Source: Enterococcus sp. 4G2_DIV0659
Lineage (GTDB): Bacteria > Bacillota > Bacilli > Lactobacillales > Enterococcaceae
Direction of reading: 5' to 3'
DNA: 64,000 bases
Assembly (NCBI RefSeq): GCF_002140715.2
Contig: NZ_NGLE02000001.1
Location: 1-64,000 of the forward strand
Of the stretch, positions 56,467-64,000 are shown piece by piece. The notes under the pieces are model-generated. The model did not search any database. It saw nothing but the letters and a program-made list of their open reading frames with translations, and was not told the DNA's origin. The position numbers were made by a program, and so were the translations under genes. How positions within the stretch are numbered: position 1 is the first letter of the stretch; every line of letters starts with the position of its first letter.

Positions 56467-58713
56467 ATGGAGCAATGGAAAGGCTTTAAAGGCGACAAAT
56501 GGAAAACATCAGTAGACACACGTGACTTTATTCAAAGAAACTACACTGAGTACACAGGTGACGATTCTTTCCTAGAACCAATCGCGCCAAGCACAGACAA
56601 GTTATGGACAAAATTGCAGGAATTATTCGAAGTACAACATGAAAAAAATGGTGTATATGACATGGATAACAACATTCCTGCAACAATCACTTCTCATGAA
56701 CCTGGTTACTTAATTAAAGAAGAAGAAACAATCGTTGGTTTACAAACAGACGTACCATTGAAACAAGCGTTCATGCCATTTGGCGGTATCAACATGGCTA
56801 ATAACTCTTTAACTTCAAATGGATACGAAGTTGACGACGAAATGTCTAAAATCTTTACGGAGTGGAGAAAAACACATAACCAAGGTGTTTTCGACGCTTA
56901 CACACCAGAAATGAGATCCGCTCGTAAAAACAAAATCATCACTGGTTTACCAGATGCTTATGGTCGTGGACGTATCATCGGTGATTACCGTCGTATTGCA
57001 TTATATGGAATGGATTTCTTGATTGCTGAGAAGAAAAAAGATCTAAGCAATACAGGGAATAAAGTAATGACAGACGACGTTATTCGTTTAAGAGAAGAAA
57101 TTTCTGAACAAATCAGAGCAATGGCTGACTTAAAAGAAATGGCTTCAACTTACGGTTTTGACATCTCTCAACCAGCTGCCAATGCGAAAGAAGCTATTCA
57201 ATGGTTATACTTTGGTTACTTAGGCGCTATCAAATCACAAAATGGTGCGGCAATGTCTATCGGACGTATCTCTGCATTCTTAGATATTTATATCCAACGC
57301 GATTTAGAAGCAGGTTTGATTACTGAATTTGAAGCACAAGAAATGATTGATCACTTAATCATGAAATTACGTATGGTTAAATTTGCTCGTACACCAGAAT
57401 ACAATCAATTATTCTCTGGGTACCCAATTTGGGCTACTTTATCAATCGCTGGTATGGGCTTAGATGGCCGTTCATTAGTAACTAAGAGTGATTTCCGTAT
57501 CTTACACACACTAACAAACATGGGACCATCTCCAGAGCCAAACTTGACTGTGTTATATTCTTCACATTTACCAGTTGGATTTAGAACATTTGCTTCAAAA
57601 ATTGCAAAACAAAGTTCATCTATCCAATTTGAAAATGATGATTTACTACGTTCAAACTGGGGATCAGATGATTGTGCAATTGCATGTTGTGTATCTGCAA
57701 CAGTAATGGGTAAAGATATGCAATTCTTCGGTGCTCGTGCAAACTTAGCAAAAGCTGTTCTTTATGCAATCAACGGTGGGGTAGATGAAAAAACTAAAAT
57801 GCAAGTAGCTCCTAAATTCCGCCCAATGACAGGGGATACTTTAGACTACAACGAGTTTATCGATCGTTACAAAGATATCATGGATTGGTTAGCAGAATTG
57901 TATGTAAATACATTGAACGTTATCCACTATATGCATGATAAATACTCTTATGAAGCAGCTCAATTAGCCTTTATGGAAAGTAACTTACAACGTACATTCG
58001 CTACTGGTATTGCAGGAATTTCACATGCTGCTGACTCAGTAATGGCGATCAAATACGGTAATGTACAAGTTATCCGTGACGAAGATGGTTTAGCAATTGA
58101 CTATGTTCCTCAAAATGAGTTCCCAACATATGGTAACGATAATGAAGAAGCAGATGCAATGGCTAACTGGATTCTTGAGTACTTCATGACTCAAATCAGA
58201 CGTCAACATACGTACCGTAACGCAAAACCAACAACATCATTATTAACAATCACTTCAAACGTTGTTTATGGTAAAGCAACTGGTAATACTCCAGACGGAC
58301 GTCGCGCTGGTAAACCATTAGCACCAGGTGCTAACCCAAGTTACCAAGACGGAAAATTCTTAGGTGAGAAAAATGGTCTTTTAGCATCACTTAACTCAAC
58401 TGCTAGATTAGAATATACAAGTGCATTGGATGGAATTTCTAATACACAAACAATCAACCCTAACGGTTTAGGTAAAGATGATGATACAAGAATTGATAAC
58501 TTACGTAACGTAATGGACGGCTACTTTGATAAAGGCGGCTACCACTTAAACGTTAACGTGTTCACAAACGAATTATTATTAGATGCACAAGCTCATCCAG
58601 AAAAATACCCTAACTTAACAATCCGTGTATCTGGATATGCCGTGAAATTCCGTGATTTAACTCCTGAGCAACAAGCAGATGTTATCTCTAGAACTTCACA
58701 CGACAGACTGTAA
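56467..58713 (+). CDS. pflB: Pyruvate formate-lyase
   Basis: Glycyl-radical enzyme of anaerobic mixed-acid fermentation: pyruvate plus CoA gives formate and acetyl-CoA. 748 residues, family length. The two active cysteines are in [11 protein letters not shown] (about 407-408) and the radical glycine is in [12 protein letters not shown] (Gly about 723). The [10 protein letters not shown] and GALAMSIGR-type ([10 protein letters not shown]) regions are present. Strong AAGGAGG before ATG 56467 and a codon bias typical of highly expressed genes. Its activase follows after an attenuator-like terminator. Confidence 0.97.
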   Translation: MEQWKGFKGDKWKTSVDTRDFIQRNYTEYTGDDSFLEPIAPSTDKLWTKLQELFEVQHEKNGVYDMDNNIPATITSHEPGYLIKEEETIVGLQTDVPLKQAFMPFGGINMANNSLTSNGYEVDDEMSKIFTEWRKTHNQGVFDAYTPEMRSARKNKIITGLPDAYGRGRIIGDYRRIALYGMDFLIAEKKKDLSNTGNKVMTDDVIRLREEISEQIRAMADLKEMASTYGFDISQPAANAKEAIQWLYFGYLGAIKSQNGAAMSIGRISAFLDIYIQRDLEAGLITEFEAQEMIDHLIMKLRMVKFARTPEYNQLFSGYPIWATLSIAGMGLDGRSLVTKSDFRILHTLTNMGPSPEPNLTVLYSSHLPVGFRTFASKIAKQSSSIQFENDDLLRSNWGSDDCAIACCVSATVMGKDMQFFGARANLAKAVLYAINGGVDEKTKMQVAPKFRPMTGDTLDYNEFIDRYKDIMDWLAELYVNTLNVIHYMHDKYSYEAAQLAFMESNLQRTFATGIAGISHAADSVMAIKYGNVQVIRDEDGLAIDYVPQNEFPTYGNDNEEADAMANWILEYFMTQIRRQHTYRNAKPTTSLLTITSNVVYGKATGNTPDGRRAGKPLAPGANPSYQDGKFLGEKNGLLASLNSTARLEYTSALDGISNTQTINPNGLGKDDDTRIDNLRNVMDGYFDKGGYHLNVNVFTNELLLDAQAHPEKYPNLTIRVSGYAVKFRDLTPEQQADVISRTSHDRL

Positions 58714-58726
58714 TAAGTTAACAACT

Positions 58727-58757
58727 GAAGGGGTGGCCTCGCGTCATCCCTTCTTTT
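58727..58757 (+). terminator. Terminator or attenuator between pflB and pflA
   Basis: GAAGGGGTG (58727-58735) pairs with CATCCCTTC (58745-58753), followed by TTTTTC. It would lower pflA relative to pflB. Confidence 0.7.
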
Positions 58758-58835
58758 TCAAAAAAGCTTAAAATTATGAAATAATTGAACAAAGCGCATT
58801 TGAAAATCCAAACCAAACGAAATGAGGAACAAGCA

Positions 58836-59600
58836 ATGACAACTCCTGTTATTGGTAGAATCCATTCTACAGAAAATTTTGGGACCGTTGACGGCCCTGG
58901 CGTTCGATTCATCGTATTTACACAAGGCTGTCGCATGCGTTGCCAATTTTGTCATAACCCAGATACTTGGAAAATCGGCTCTGGTGGGCGTGTCGTTACA
59001 ACTGATGAAGTTTTAGATGAAGCCATTAAATATCGTTCTTATTGGGGTGAAAAAGGTGGCATTACAGTTAGTGGTGGAGAGCCTTTGCTTCAATTAGATT
59101 TTTTAATCGACTTATTTAAAAAAGCAAAAGAAAAAGGAATACATACAACCATCGATACTTGTGGTAAACCCTTTACAAGAGAAGAACCATTTTTCAGTCA
59201 ATTTCAAGAATTGATGGATTACACTGATTTATTACTATTTGATATCAAACATATCGATAACGAACAGCATAAATTACTAACATCATTAGGAAATGAGAAT
59301 ATTTTAGAAATGGCTCAATATCTTTCTGAAATAGGAAAACCTGTTTGGATTAGACATGTGTTGGTTCCAGAACGTAGTGATTATGATGACTACTTAATTC
59401 GTCTAGATACCTTTATAAAAACACTTAAAAATGTTGATAAAGTAGAAGTATTACCTTATCATACAATGGGCAAGTACAAGTGGGATGAATTAGGGTTAGA
59501 TTATCCGTTAGACGGGATTGAGCCACCGGCGGAAGATCGAGTAGAAAACGCAAAAAAACTATTGCACGTCAATGACTATAATAGATATGCAACTAGATAG
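58836..59600 (+). CDS. pflA: Pyruvate formate-lyase activating enzyme
   Basis: Radical SAM enzyme that makes the glycyl radical on PflB. 254 residues from ATG 58836 (MTTPVIGRIHSTENFG), with GAGG eight bases before it; the frame opens upstream at 58785 without a site. The [4Fe-4S] cysteines are in GCRMRCQFCHNPD (CxxxCxxC). Also ITVSGGEPLLQLDF and the GTVDGPGVRFIVF substrate-binding start. The pflB-pflA order is standard in enterococci. Confidence 0.96.
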   Translation: MTTPVIGRIHSTENFGTVDGPGVRFIVFTQGCRMRCQFCHNPDTWKIGSGGRVVTTDEVLDEAIKYRSYWGEKGGITVSGGEPLLQLDFLIDLFKKAKEKGIHTTIDTCGKPFTREEPFFSQFQELMDYTDLLLFDIKHIDNEQHKLLTSLGNENILEMAQYLSEIGKPVWIRHVLVPERSDYDDYLIRLDTFIKTLKNVDKVEVLPYHTMGKYKWDELGLDYPLDGIEPPAEDRVENAKKLLHVNDYNRYATR

Positions 59601-59611
59601 TTTATAAAAAT

Positions 59612-59650
59612 AAAAAAGAGCAACAATAATTGTTGTTTCTTTTTTATTTT
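59612..59650 (+). terminator. Terminator after pflA
   Basis: AAGAGCAACAAT pairs with ATTGTTGTTTCTT (small mismatch) with A and T tracts on either side. Confidence 0.7.
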
Positions 59651-59690
59651 TTGTTATTATTAATAATGAAGAAAAAAGAAGGAGTGAATC

Positions 59691-60623
59691 ATGATTATGT
59701 CAAAAATTCTTGTTTTTGGACACCGAAACCCTGATACTGATGCAATAGGTGCAGCAATCAGTTTTGCATACTTACAAAAAGAATTAGGTAAAGATACAGA
59801 AGCAGTAGCCTTAGGTGCACCAAGTGAAGAAACACAATACGCATTGGATTATTTTAATGTAGATGCCCCAAGAATTGTAGAAAGTGCAGCTGGGGAAACC
59901 AATCAAGTAATGTTGGTTGATCACAATGAATTTCAACAAAGCATTTCGGATATTGCAGAGTTGACTATCCTTGCAGTTATTGATCACCACCGTATTGCTA
60001 ATTTTGAAACTGCTGATCCATTGTATTATCGCGCGGAGCCAGTTGGTTGTACAAGTACAATTGTGCTAAAATTGTTTAAAGAAAATAATATCCCTGTTCC
60101 TAAGCAAATTGCCGGAATGATGGTGTCAGCAATTATTTCTGATACCTTACTATTTAAATCACCAACTTGTACGCAGGAAGATATCAGCGCTGCTAATGAG
60201 CTCGCAGAGATCGCAGAAATCAATTTAGAAGGTTATGGTCTAGATATGTTAAAAGCTGGCACGAATTTAAGTGACAAATCTGCAGAAACATTGTTAGATT
60301 TAGATGCGAAAAGTTTCCCAATGAGTGATAATAATGTTCGGATTGCCCAAGTTAATACAGTTGATCTAAACGAAGTCCTAAACCGTCAAGCAGAGCTGGA
60401 AGAAGCAATGAGTAACGCAAATGCTGCAAATAGCTACGATTTATTCGTATTGATTGTTACAGATATTTTAAGTAGTGATTCTGAGTTATTAGTGATCGGA
60501 GATTCATTAGATAAAGTTGAGTCAGCGTTTAACATCAAATTAGAAAATAATCGTGCGTTTTTAAATGGCGTTGTTTCTCGTAAAAAACAAGTTGTACCTC
60601 AATTAACGGAAGCATTTAGTTAA
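59691..60623 (+). CDS. ppaC: Manganese-dependent inorganic pyrophosphatase
   Basis: Class II pyrophosphatase of the DHH family; removes the pyrophosphate released by biosynthesis. 310 residues. Metal-binding motifs [32 protein letters not shown] and the C-terminal [10 protein letters not shown] are seen. The ATG at 59691 has AAGGAG six bases before it; the ATG at 59697 is also possible. Single-gene unit with terminator. Confidence 0.96.
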   Translation: MIMSKILVFGHRNPDTDAIGAAISFAYLQKELGKDTEAVALGAPSEETQYALDYFNVDAPRIVESAAGETNQVMLVDHNEFQQSISDIAELTILAVIDHHRIANFETADPLYYRAEPVGCTSTIVLKLFKENNIPVPKQIAGMMVSAIISDTLLFKSPTCTQEDISAANELAEIAEINLEGYGLDMLKAGTNLSDKSAETLLDLDAKSFPMSDNNVRIAQVNTVDLNEVLNRQAELEEAMSNANAANSYDLFVLIVTDILSSDSELLVIGDSLDKVESAFNIKLENNRAFLNGVVSRKKQVVPQLTEAFS

Positions 60624-60630
60624 ATAAAAA

Positions 60631-60674
60631 GAAAACTGCAGGTGGTTTTTATTTACGCCACTTGCAGTTTTTTA
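60631..60674 (+). terminator. Terminator after ppaC
   Basis: AAAACTGCAGGTGG pairs with CCACTTGCAGTTTT (one G-U or mismatch) and is followed by TTACTATTTT. Confidence 0.85.
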
Positions 60675-60711
60675 CTATTTTAATCGACTAGAGAGGAAGA
60701 GTGGGCTAGAC

Positions 60712-61632
60712 TTGAAGAATATAACATACTATTATGGAGAAAATCGGCAGTTACATACGATTATCTCAGATCCGTTATTCAATAGAATCGTTGATTATTT
60801 TTTGGATCATCAAGGAGCAGAAGTGATTTTAAGGCAAATAAAAACAGATTTCTCTAACGAGACGAACTTAGAACATTTCTTAGATAAACTAATTAAACAC
60901 AACTTACTTGAACGTAAAAATAGAAGGTATTCACTAACATTTCCAATCTATAACGAAAAAAAAACAATCGAAATTCCTGATTCCATCAACAAATCCATAG
61001 AAGTACTTGGACAAGATAGGTGCACACGTTTCTTTATTTTTGGCGAATGGTTGTGGTCATTCCTTTTTGCTGAAGAGCAGGATTATTTTTTTGGGGTAGT
61101 AGATTCTTTGAGTCAACAGCCAGTGTTTTTAACGAAAAAAGAAGTGGGGAATAATGATTTCAAATTTATCTCAATTTCTCATGAAAATAGCCAACCCTTT
61201 GATTTAGCCACATATTTTATGTGTCTTTCATCTAGAAAACCGCTGCCTGCGACATTCCAACCGCTTCAAAATTTAATAGGGGACGTGGATATTGATTATT
61301 TTGTTACACAAACAAAAAAGATAATAAGAGCGACTAAACGGAATAAAATTAAAAACAGTAAACGAAACATTTTTCAAGAAGCATTGTTACTAACAAATGA
61401 TTTGAAAAAAGATGCTAATGGAATTTGTTATACAACTACACTAGTGTTAGAAGAACAACCAACGATAGTAGATGAGGCTTTATTCGATAGACTTGGACAT
61501 GAAGTATCATTGCTATGGGACACGATCGCTGATAGAAATCAGCGTGTGTTTGCTAAACAAGAAATCTATAGCTCATTGTTCAACAAATATTTTGAAGAAC
61601 AGGAGTCACTTAGTTATTTCAAAACTACTTAG
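60712..61632 (+). CDS. DUF1803-like protein of unknown function
   Basis: 306 residues, soluble. The first 90 residues look like a winged-helix region (FNRIVDYFLDHQGAEVILRQ, FLDKLIKHNLLERKNRRYSL); the rest is mixed alpha/beta with FFIFGEWLWSFLFAEEQDYF and an Arg/Lys-rich helix. The gene following ppaC and pfl in enterococci is commonly annotated DUF1803; this match is by position and general appearance. The start is not certain: TTG 60712 lies 15 bases after AGAGG. Confidence 0.7.
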   Translation: MKNITYYYGENRQLHTIISDPLFNRIVDYFLDHQGAEVILRQIKTDFSNETNLEHFLDKLIKHNLLERKNRRYSLTFPIYNEKKTIEIPDSINKSIEVLGQDRCTRFFIFGEWLWSFLFAEEQDYFFGVVDSLSQQPVFLTKKEVGNNDFKFISISHENSQPFDLATYFMCLSSRKPLPATFQPLQNLIGDVDIDYFVTQTKKIIRATKRNKIKNSKRNIFQEALLLTNDLKKDANGICYTTTLVLEEQPTIVDEALFDRLGHEVSLLWDTIADRNQRVFAKQEIYSSLFNKYFEEQESLSYFKTT

Positions 61633-61676
61633 TTGCTATAATAATATTATGTAAACTAGAAAAACGGAGCTAAAAA

Positions 61677-61720
61677 AGTTACTGAGGGCATTACTCTTGG
61701 CGTTCATTCCTCAGTAACTT
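61677..61720. terminator. Two-way terminator between convergent genes
   Basis: A perfect 12-base stem AAGTTACTGAGG (61677-61688) with CCTCAGTAACTT (61709-61720). Confidence 0.8.
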
Positions 61721-61729
61721 CAAAACTGA

Positions 61730-62269
61730 TTAATTGTTTCTTTTTCGAACTTTTTTAGTCCAGAAGCCTCCAGATATAAATTTAGGCTCATAAGAGATAA
61801 TAAAAGCTCTAGGTTCTTGTTCGTTGATCAACTTGTATAAACTTCGTTCATTTTTACGGGGAGAAAGTATTTCTAATATCATCCGTTCACCTTCACGACC
61901 TTGTCCAAAGCTTTGGGTGACACCATAACCATGTTCTCTTAAAATTTCAGGTAAGTTTAGCTGCTCTGTAGAAGAAGGAAGAATAGCCGTAACCATAATG
62001 TAGCCTAAAGCTAAATAATCTTCTATTTTGATCCCCACACTAATACCAACGGCATAACCAAGTGCATAAACCACAAGATTCAACGGATTATCCAGACGAT
62101 TTAACACCATGCTCAGTCCTAATACATAAATGGTTATCTCAGCCATGCTAACTAAAGGAGCAATCAACCGATAACCTTTCATCGTCAACATGAATCGAAT
62201 GGTATTTAATGTAATATAAGAAAAGTTAATTATAAATATTGTAAGAAGCATTTTTATGTCGATGTTCAT
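61730..62269 (-). CDS. UPF0316 (DUF2179) membrane protein
   Basis: 179 residues. Three membrane helices at about 8-27, 39-58 and 65-85, then a cytoplasmic DUF2179 domain (LREHGYGVTQSFGQGREGER, ILSPRKNERSLYKLI, PRAFIISYEPKF). This matches the YebE/UPF0316 family. DUF2179 domains bind small ligands in some relatives; function here unknown. The minus-strand ATG 62269 has AGAGG. A single-gene unit, divergent from cls. Confidence 0.86.
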   Translation of the reverse strand: MNIDIKMLLTIFIINFSYITLNTIRFMLTMKGYRLIAPLVSMAEITIYVLGLSMVLNRLDNPLNLVVYALGYAVGISVGIKIEDYLALGYIMVTAILPSSTEQLNLPEILREHGYGVTQSFGQGREGERMILEILSPRKNERSLYKLINEQEPRAFIISYEPKFISGGFWTKKVRKRNN

Positions 62270-62441
62270 TTTATTATTCCTCTTTTCAAATTAAAGATAT
62301 CAGCATATTATAGTACAAGATAAACAGAATGAACATAGAGAAAATCAAAATAATTTTGAGAATTAATGGAAATTTTTAAATAGTAAAAAGAATGGTTCTA
62401 ATAGTATTATTTAAATGGAAATTAGTCAGCAGTGTTATTGG

Positions 62442-62470
62442 TTGGATCAACGTATTGTTTTTGTTATAAT
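62442..62470 (+). promoter_or_regulatory. cls promoter
   Basis: TTGGAT (62442-62447), exactly 17 bases, perfect TATAAT (62465-62470), 38 bases before the cls start. Confidence 0.65.
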
Positions 62471-62507
62471 CAATATATTACATATTATAAGGGAGAATTG
62501 AAATCGG

Positions 62508-63968
62508 ATGAGAATTTTTATCATCATAGTACTCGTTCTGCTGTTATTAAATACAACAGCAGCTCTTGTCACTGTCTTTAGAAAACCACGTAGCATTTCC
62601 AGTGTTTTAGCCTGGATTATGACATTATTATTTTTACCAGGTATCGGCTTTATTATTTATATTTTTTGCGGAAGAGGAATCAACGGTCAAAAAGTTTTTA
62701 ATTTAACAGACTATGATGAAGAGAAAATCTCAGAAATCAAACATAAGGTGGATAAGGACAATTTAAAAGCAAATGGGACATTAGACATCAATTTACTAAC
62801 AGATGCACGTGTCTTAAATAAATACTTTAGGAATATGGATTCTTCGCCGCTTAGCAAAAGAAATAACTTACAGATTTATACAGACGGAAAAGAAAAATTT
62901 GCTGCATTATTTGAAGATATTCGCCAAGCGAAGGAAAGTATTCATGTAGAATATTATTCATTTTTCAATGACAAGATAGGCAATCAGTTTTTAGATATAC
63001 TGGGAGAGAAAGTCCAAGAGGGAGTGTCTGTTCATTTAATCTATGATCCTTGGGGGTCTCCAGGAGCAAACAAAAAGTTTTTCAAATCGTTTGTTGAATT
63101 AGGTGGAAAGGTAACCCCTTTTATCACGTCCAAAAATATCATTAGTAAAACTCGTTTGAATTATCATTTACATCGGAAAATTGTGGTAATCGATGGGAAA
63201 ATAGGGTGGACTGGCGGCTTCAATGTAGGCGATCAATATCTAGGTGAAAGTAAAAAATTTGGCTATTGGAGAGATACCCATATTCGTTTAGTTGGCACTT
63301 CTGTTTTTTCTTTACAAGAAATTTTTATTATGGACTGGAATGCATCTATACAGCATACATCTAAAAAAATGGATTACCTAGACAAATACTTTCAAATTGC
63401 AGAAGACAACGAGCTGAATAATTTAGCTTTGCAAGTAGTCTCTGATGGACCAGATTCTGAAGAGGAGATTTTAAAAAGTGGATTTATTAAAATGATTTTA
63501 TCCGCTGAAAAATCTGTTTGGATCCAAACACCTTATTTGATTCCTGATGATAGTATGATCAATGCTTTGTTGATTGCTGTTCGCTCAGGTATTGATGTGC
63601 GTATCATGATTCCTTGTATGCCGGACCATCCATTTATTTATCGGGCAACACAGTACTATGCAAATTACCTGCACAACAGAGGGATTAAGATTTATATGTA
63701 TCAAAATGGCTTTCTGCATGCTAAAACAATGATCATTGACAATGAGATCTGCATGGTGGGTACAACGAATCAAGATATCAGAAGTTATGCACTGAATTTC
63801 GAAGTAAGTACGTTTATTTATGACACCCACATTGCTGGAAAATTAACTGAAATATTCGAGAACGATATGACTAACAGTACCTTATTAACGGATAAAATGA
63901 TTAAAGATCAGTCCCACTGGTTACACTTTAAACAGAATTTCTCTCGATTATTGTCACCAATATTGTAA
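62508..63968 (+). CDS. cls: Cardiolipin synthase
   Basis: Makes cardiolipin from two phosphatidylglycerols at the membrane. 486 residues. Two N-terminal membrane helices (about 2-20 and 32-52), then two phospholipase D domains with HxKxxxxD motifs: HRKIVVIDGKIGWTGGFN (about residues 222-239) and HAKTMIIDNEICMVGTTN (about 404-421). Start ATG 62508 follows GGGAGA. The gene is complete, ending 32 bases before the window edge. Confidence 0.96.
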   Translation: MRIFIIIVLVLLLLNTTAALVTVFRKPRSISSVLAWIMTLLFLPGIGFIIYIFCGRGINGQKVFNLTDYDEEKISEIKHKVDKDNLKANGTLDINLLTDARVLNKYFRNMDSSPLSKRNNLQIYTDGKEKFAALFEDIRQAKESIHVEYYSFFNDKIGNQFLDILGEKVQEGVSVHLIYDPWGSPGANKKFFKSFVELGGKVTPFITSKNIISKTRLNYHLHRKIVVIDGKIGWTGGFNVGDQYLGESKKFGYWRDTHIRLVGTSVFSLQEIFIMDWNASIQHTSKKMDYLDKYFQIAEDNELNNLALQVVSDGPDSEEEILKSGFIKMILSAEKSVWIQTPYLIPDDSMINALLIAVRSGIDVRIMIPCMPDHPFIYRATQYYANYLHNRGIKIYMYQNGFLHAKTMIIDNEICMVGTTNQDIRSYALNFEVSTFIYDTHIAGKLTEIFENDMTNSTLLTDKMIKDQSHWLHFKQNFSRLLSPIL

Positions 63969-64000
63969 TAAAGAATATTGCAACTTTGAATTAAACCAAT

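Overview
The window is an AT-rich Firmicutes chromosome segment. Gene content and order point to Enterococcus, close to the E. faecalis group but not assignable to species by eye: dnaG-rpoD, fur, gap, obgE; rnz-SDR-lapA-recJ-apt; rbgA-rnhB-dprA-topA-trmFO-xerC-hslVU-codY; parE-parC; pflB-pflA-ppaC. Shine-Dalgarno sites are strong, TTG/GTG starts are common, and there is a T-box leader and a WxL/MucBP surface protein. No tRNA, rRNA, CRISPR array or intact mobile element was seen.

Layout. 0-6.6 kb: 3' part of primase, the housekeeping sigma factor, a zinc-ribbon membrane protein, an AzlCD exporter and an S1-domain protein. 6.6-12.7 kb: Fur regulator, a DAHP synthase behind a probable tyrosine T-box, convergent GAPDH, a DUF4003-type protein and ObgE. 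12.7-17.2 kb: a divergent accessory module (Lrp/AsnC regulator against MFS transporter, kynureninase and alanine dehydrogenase) that reads as a kynurenine-to-anthranilate plus pyruvate route. 17.2-20.7 kb: a VTC-fold protein, a DUF4956 membrane protein and a secreted beta-helix lipoprotein, with a structured leader inside the cluster. 20.7-28.7 kb: a stress-type membrane protein, a two-component system, tRNA 3' processing, an SDR enzyme, LapA-like protein, RecJ and Apt. 28.7-31 kb: a 66-residue membrane protein whose promoter carries two LexA-like boxes, a hemolysin III family protein and DegV. 31-36.8 kb: a large secreted WxL/MucBP protein, the remnant of an IS3-type element, a GDSL hydrolase, a YpmS-like protein, MsrA and a YozE-family protein. 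36.9-50.3 kb: CtpA protease, signal peptidase I, then the conserved rbgA-to-codY block. 50.3-64 kb: PlsY, topoisomerase IV, pyruvate formate-lyase and its activase, Mn-pyrophosphatase, a UPF0316 protein and cardiolipin synthase.

Most worth checking: (1) parC is interrupted by a -1 frameshift lying exactly on the heptamer A AAA AAG, so a -1 slip would restore the full-length protein; an indel in an A run is the plain alternative. (2) The Lrp/MFS/kynureninase/alanine dehydrogenase module. (3) The VTC/DUF4956/beta-helix cluster, which has no settled function. (4) The LexA-like control of a tiny membrane protein. All functions are read from motifs and context; no database search was possible.
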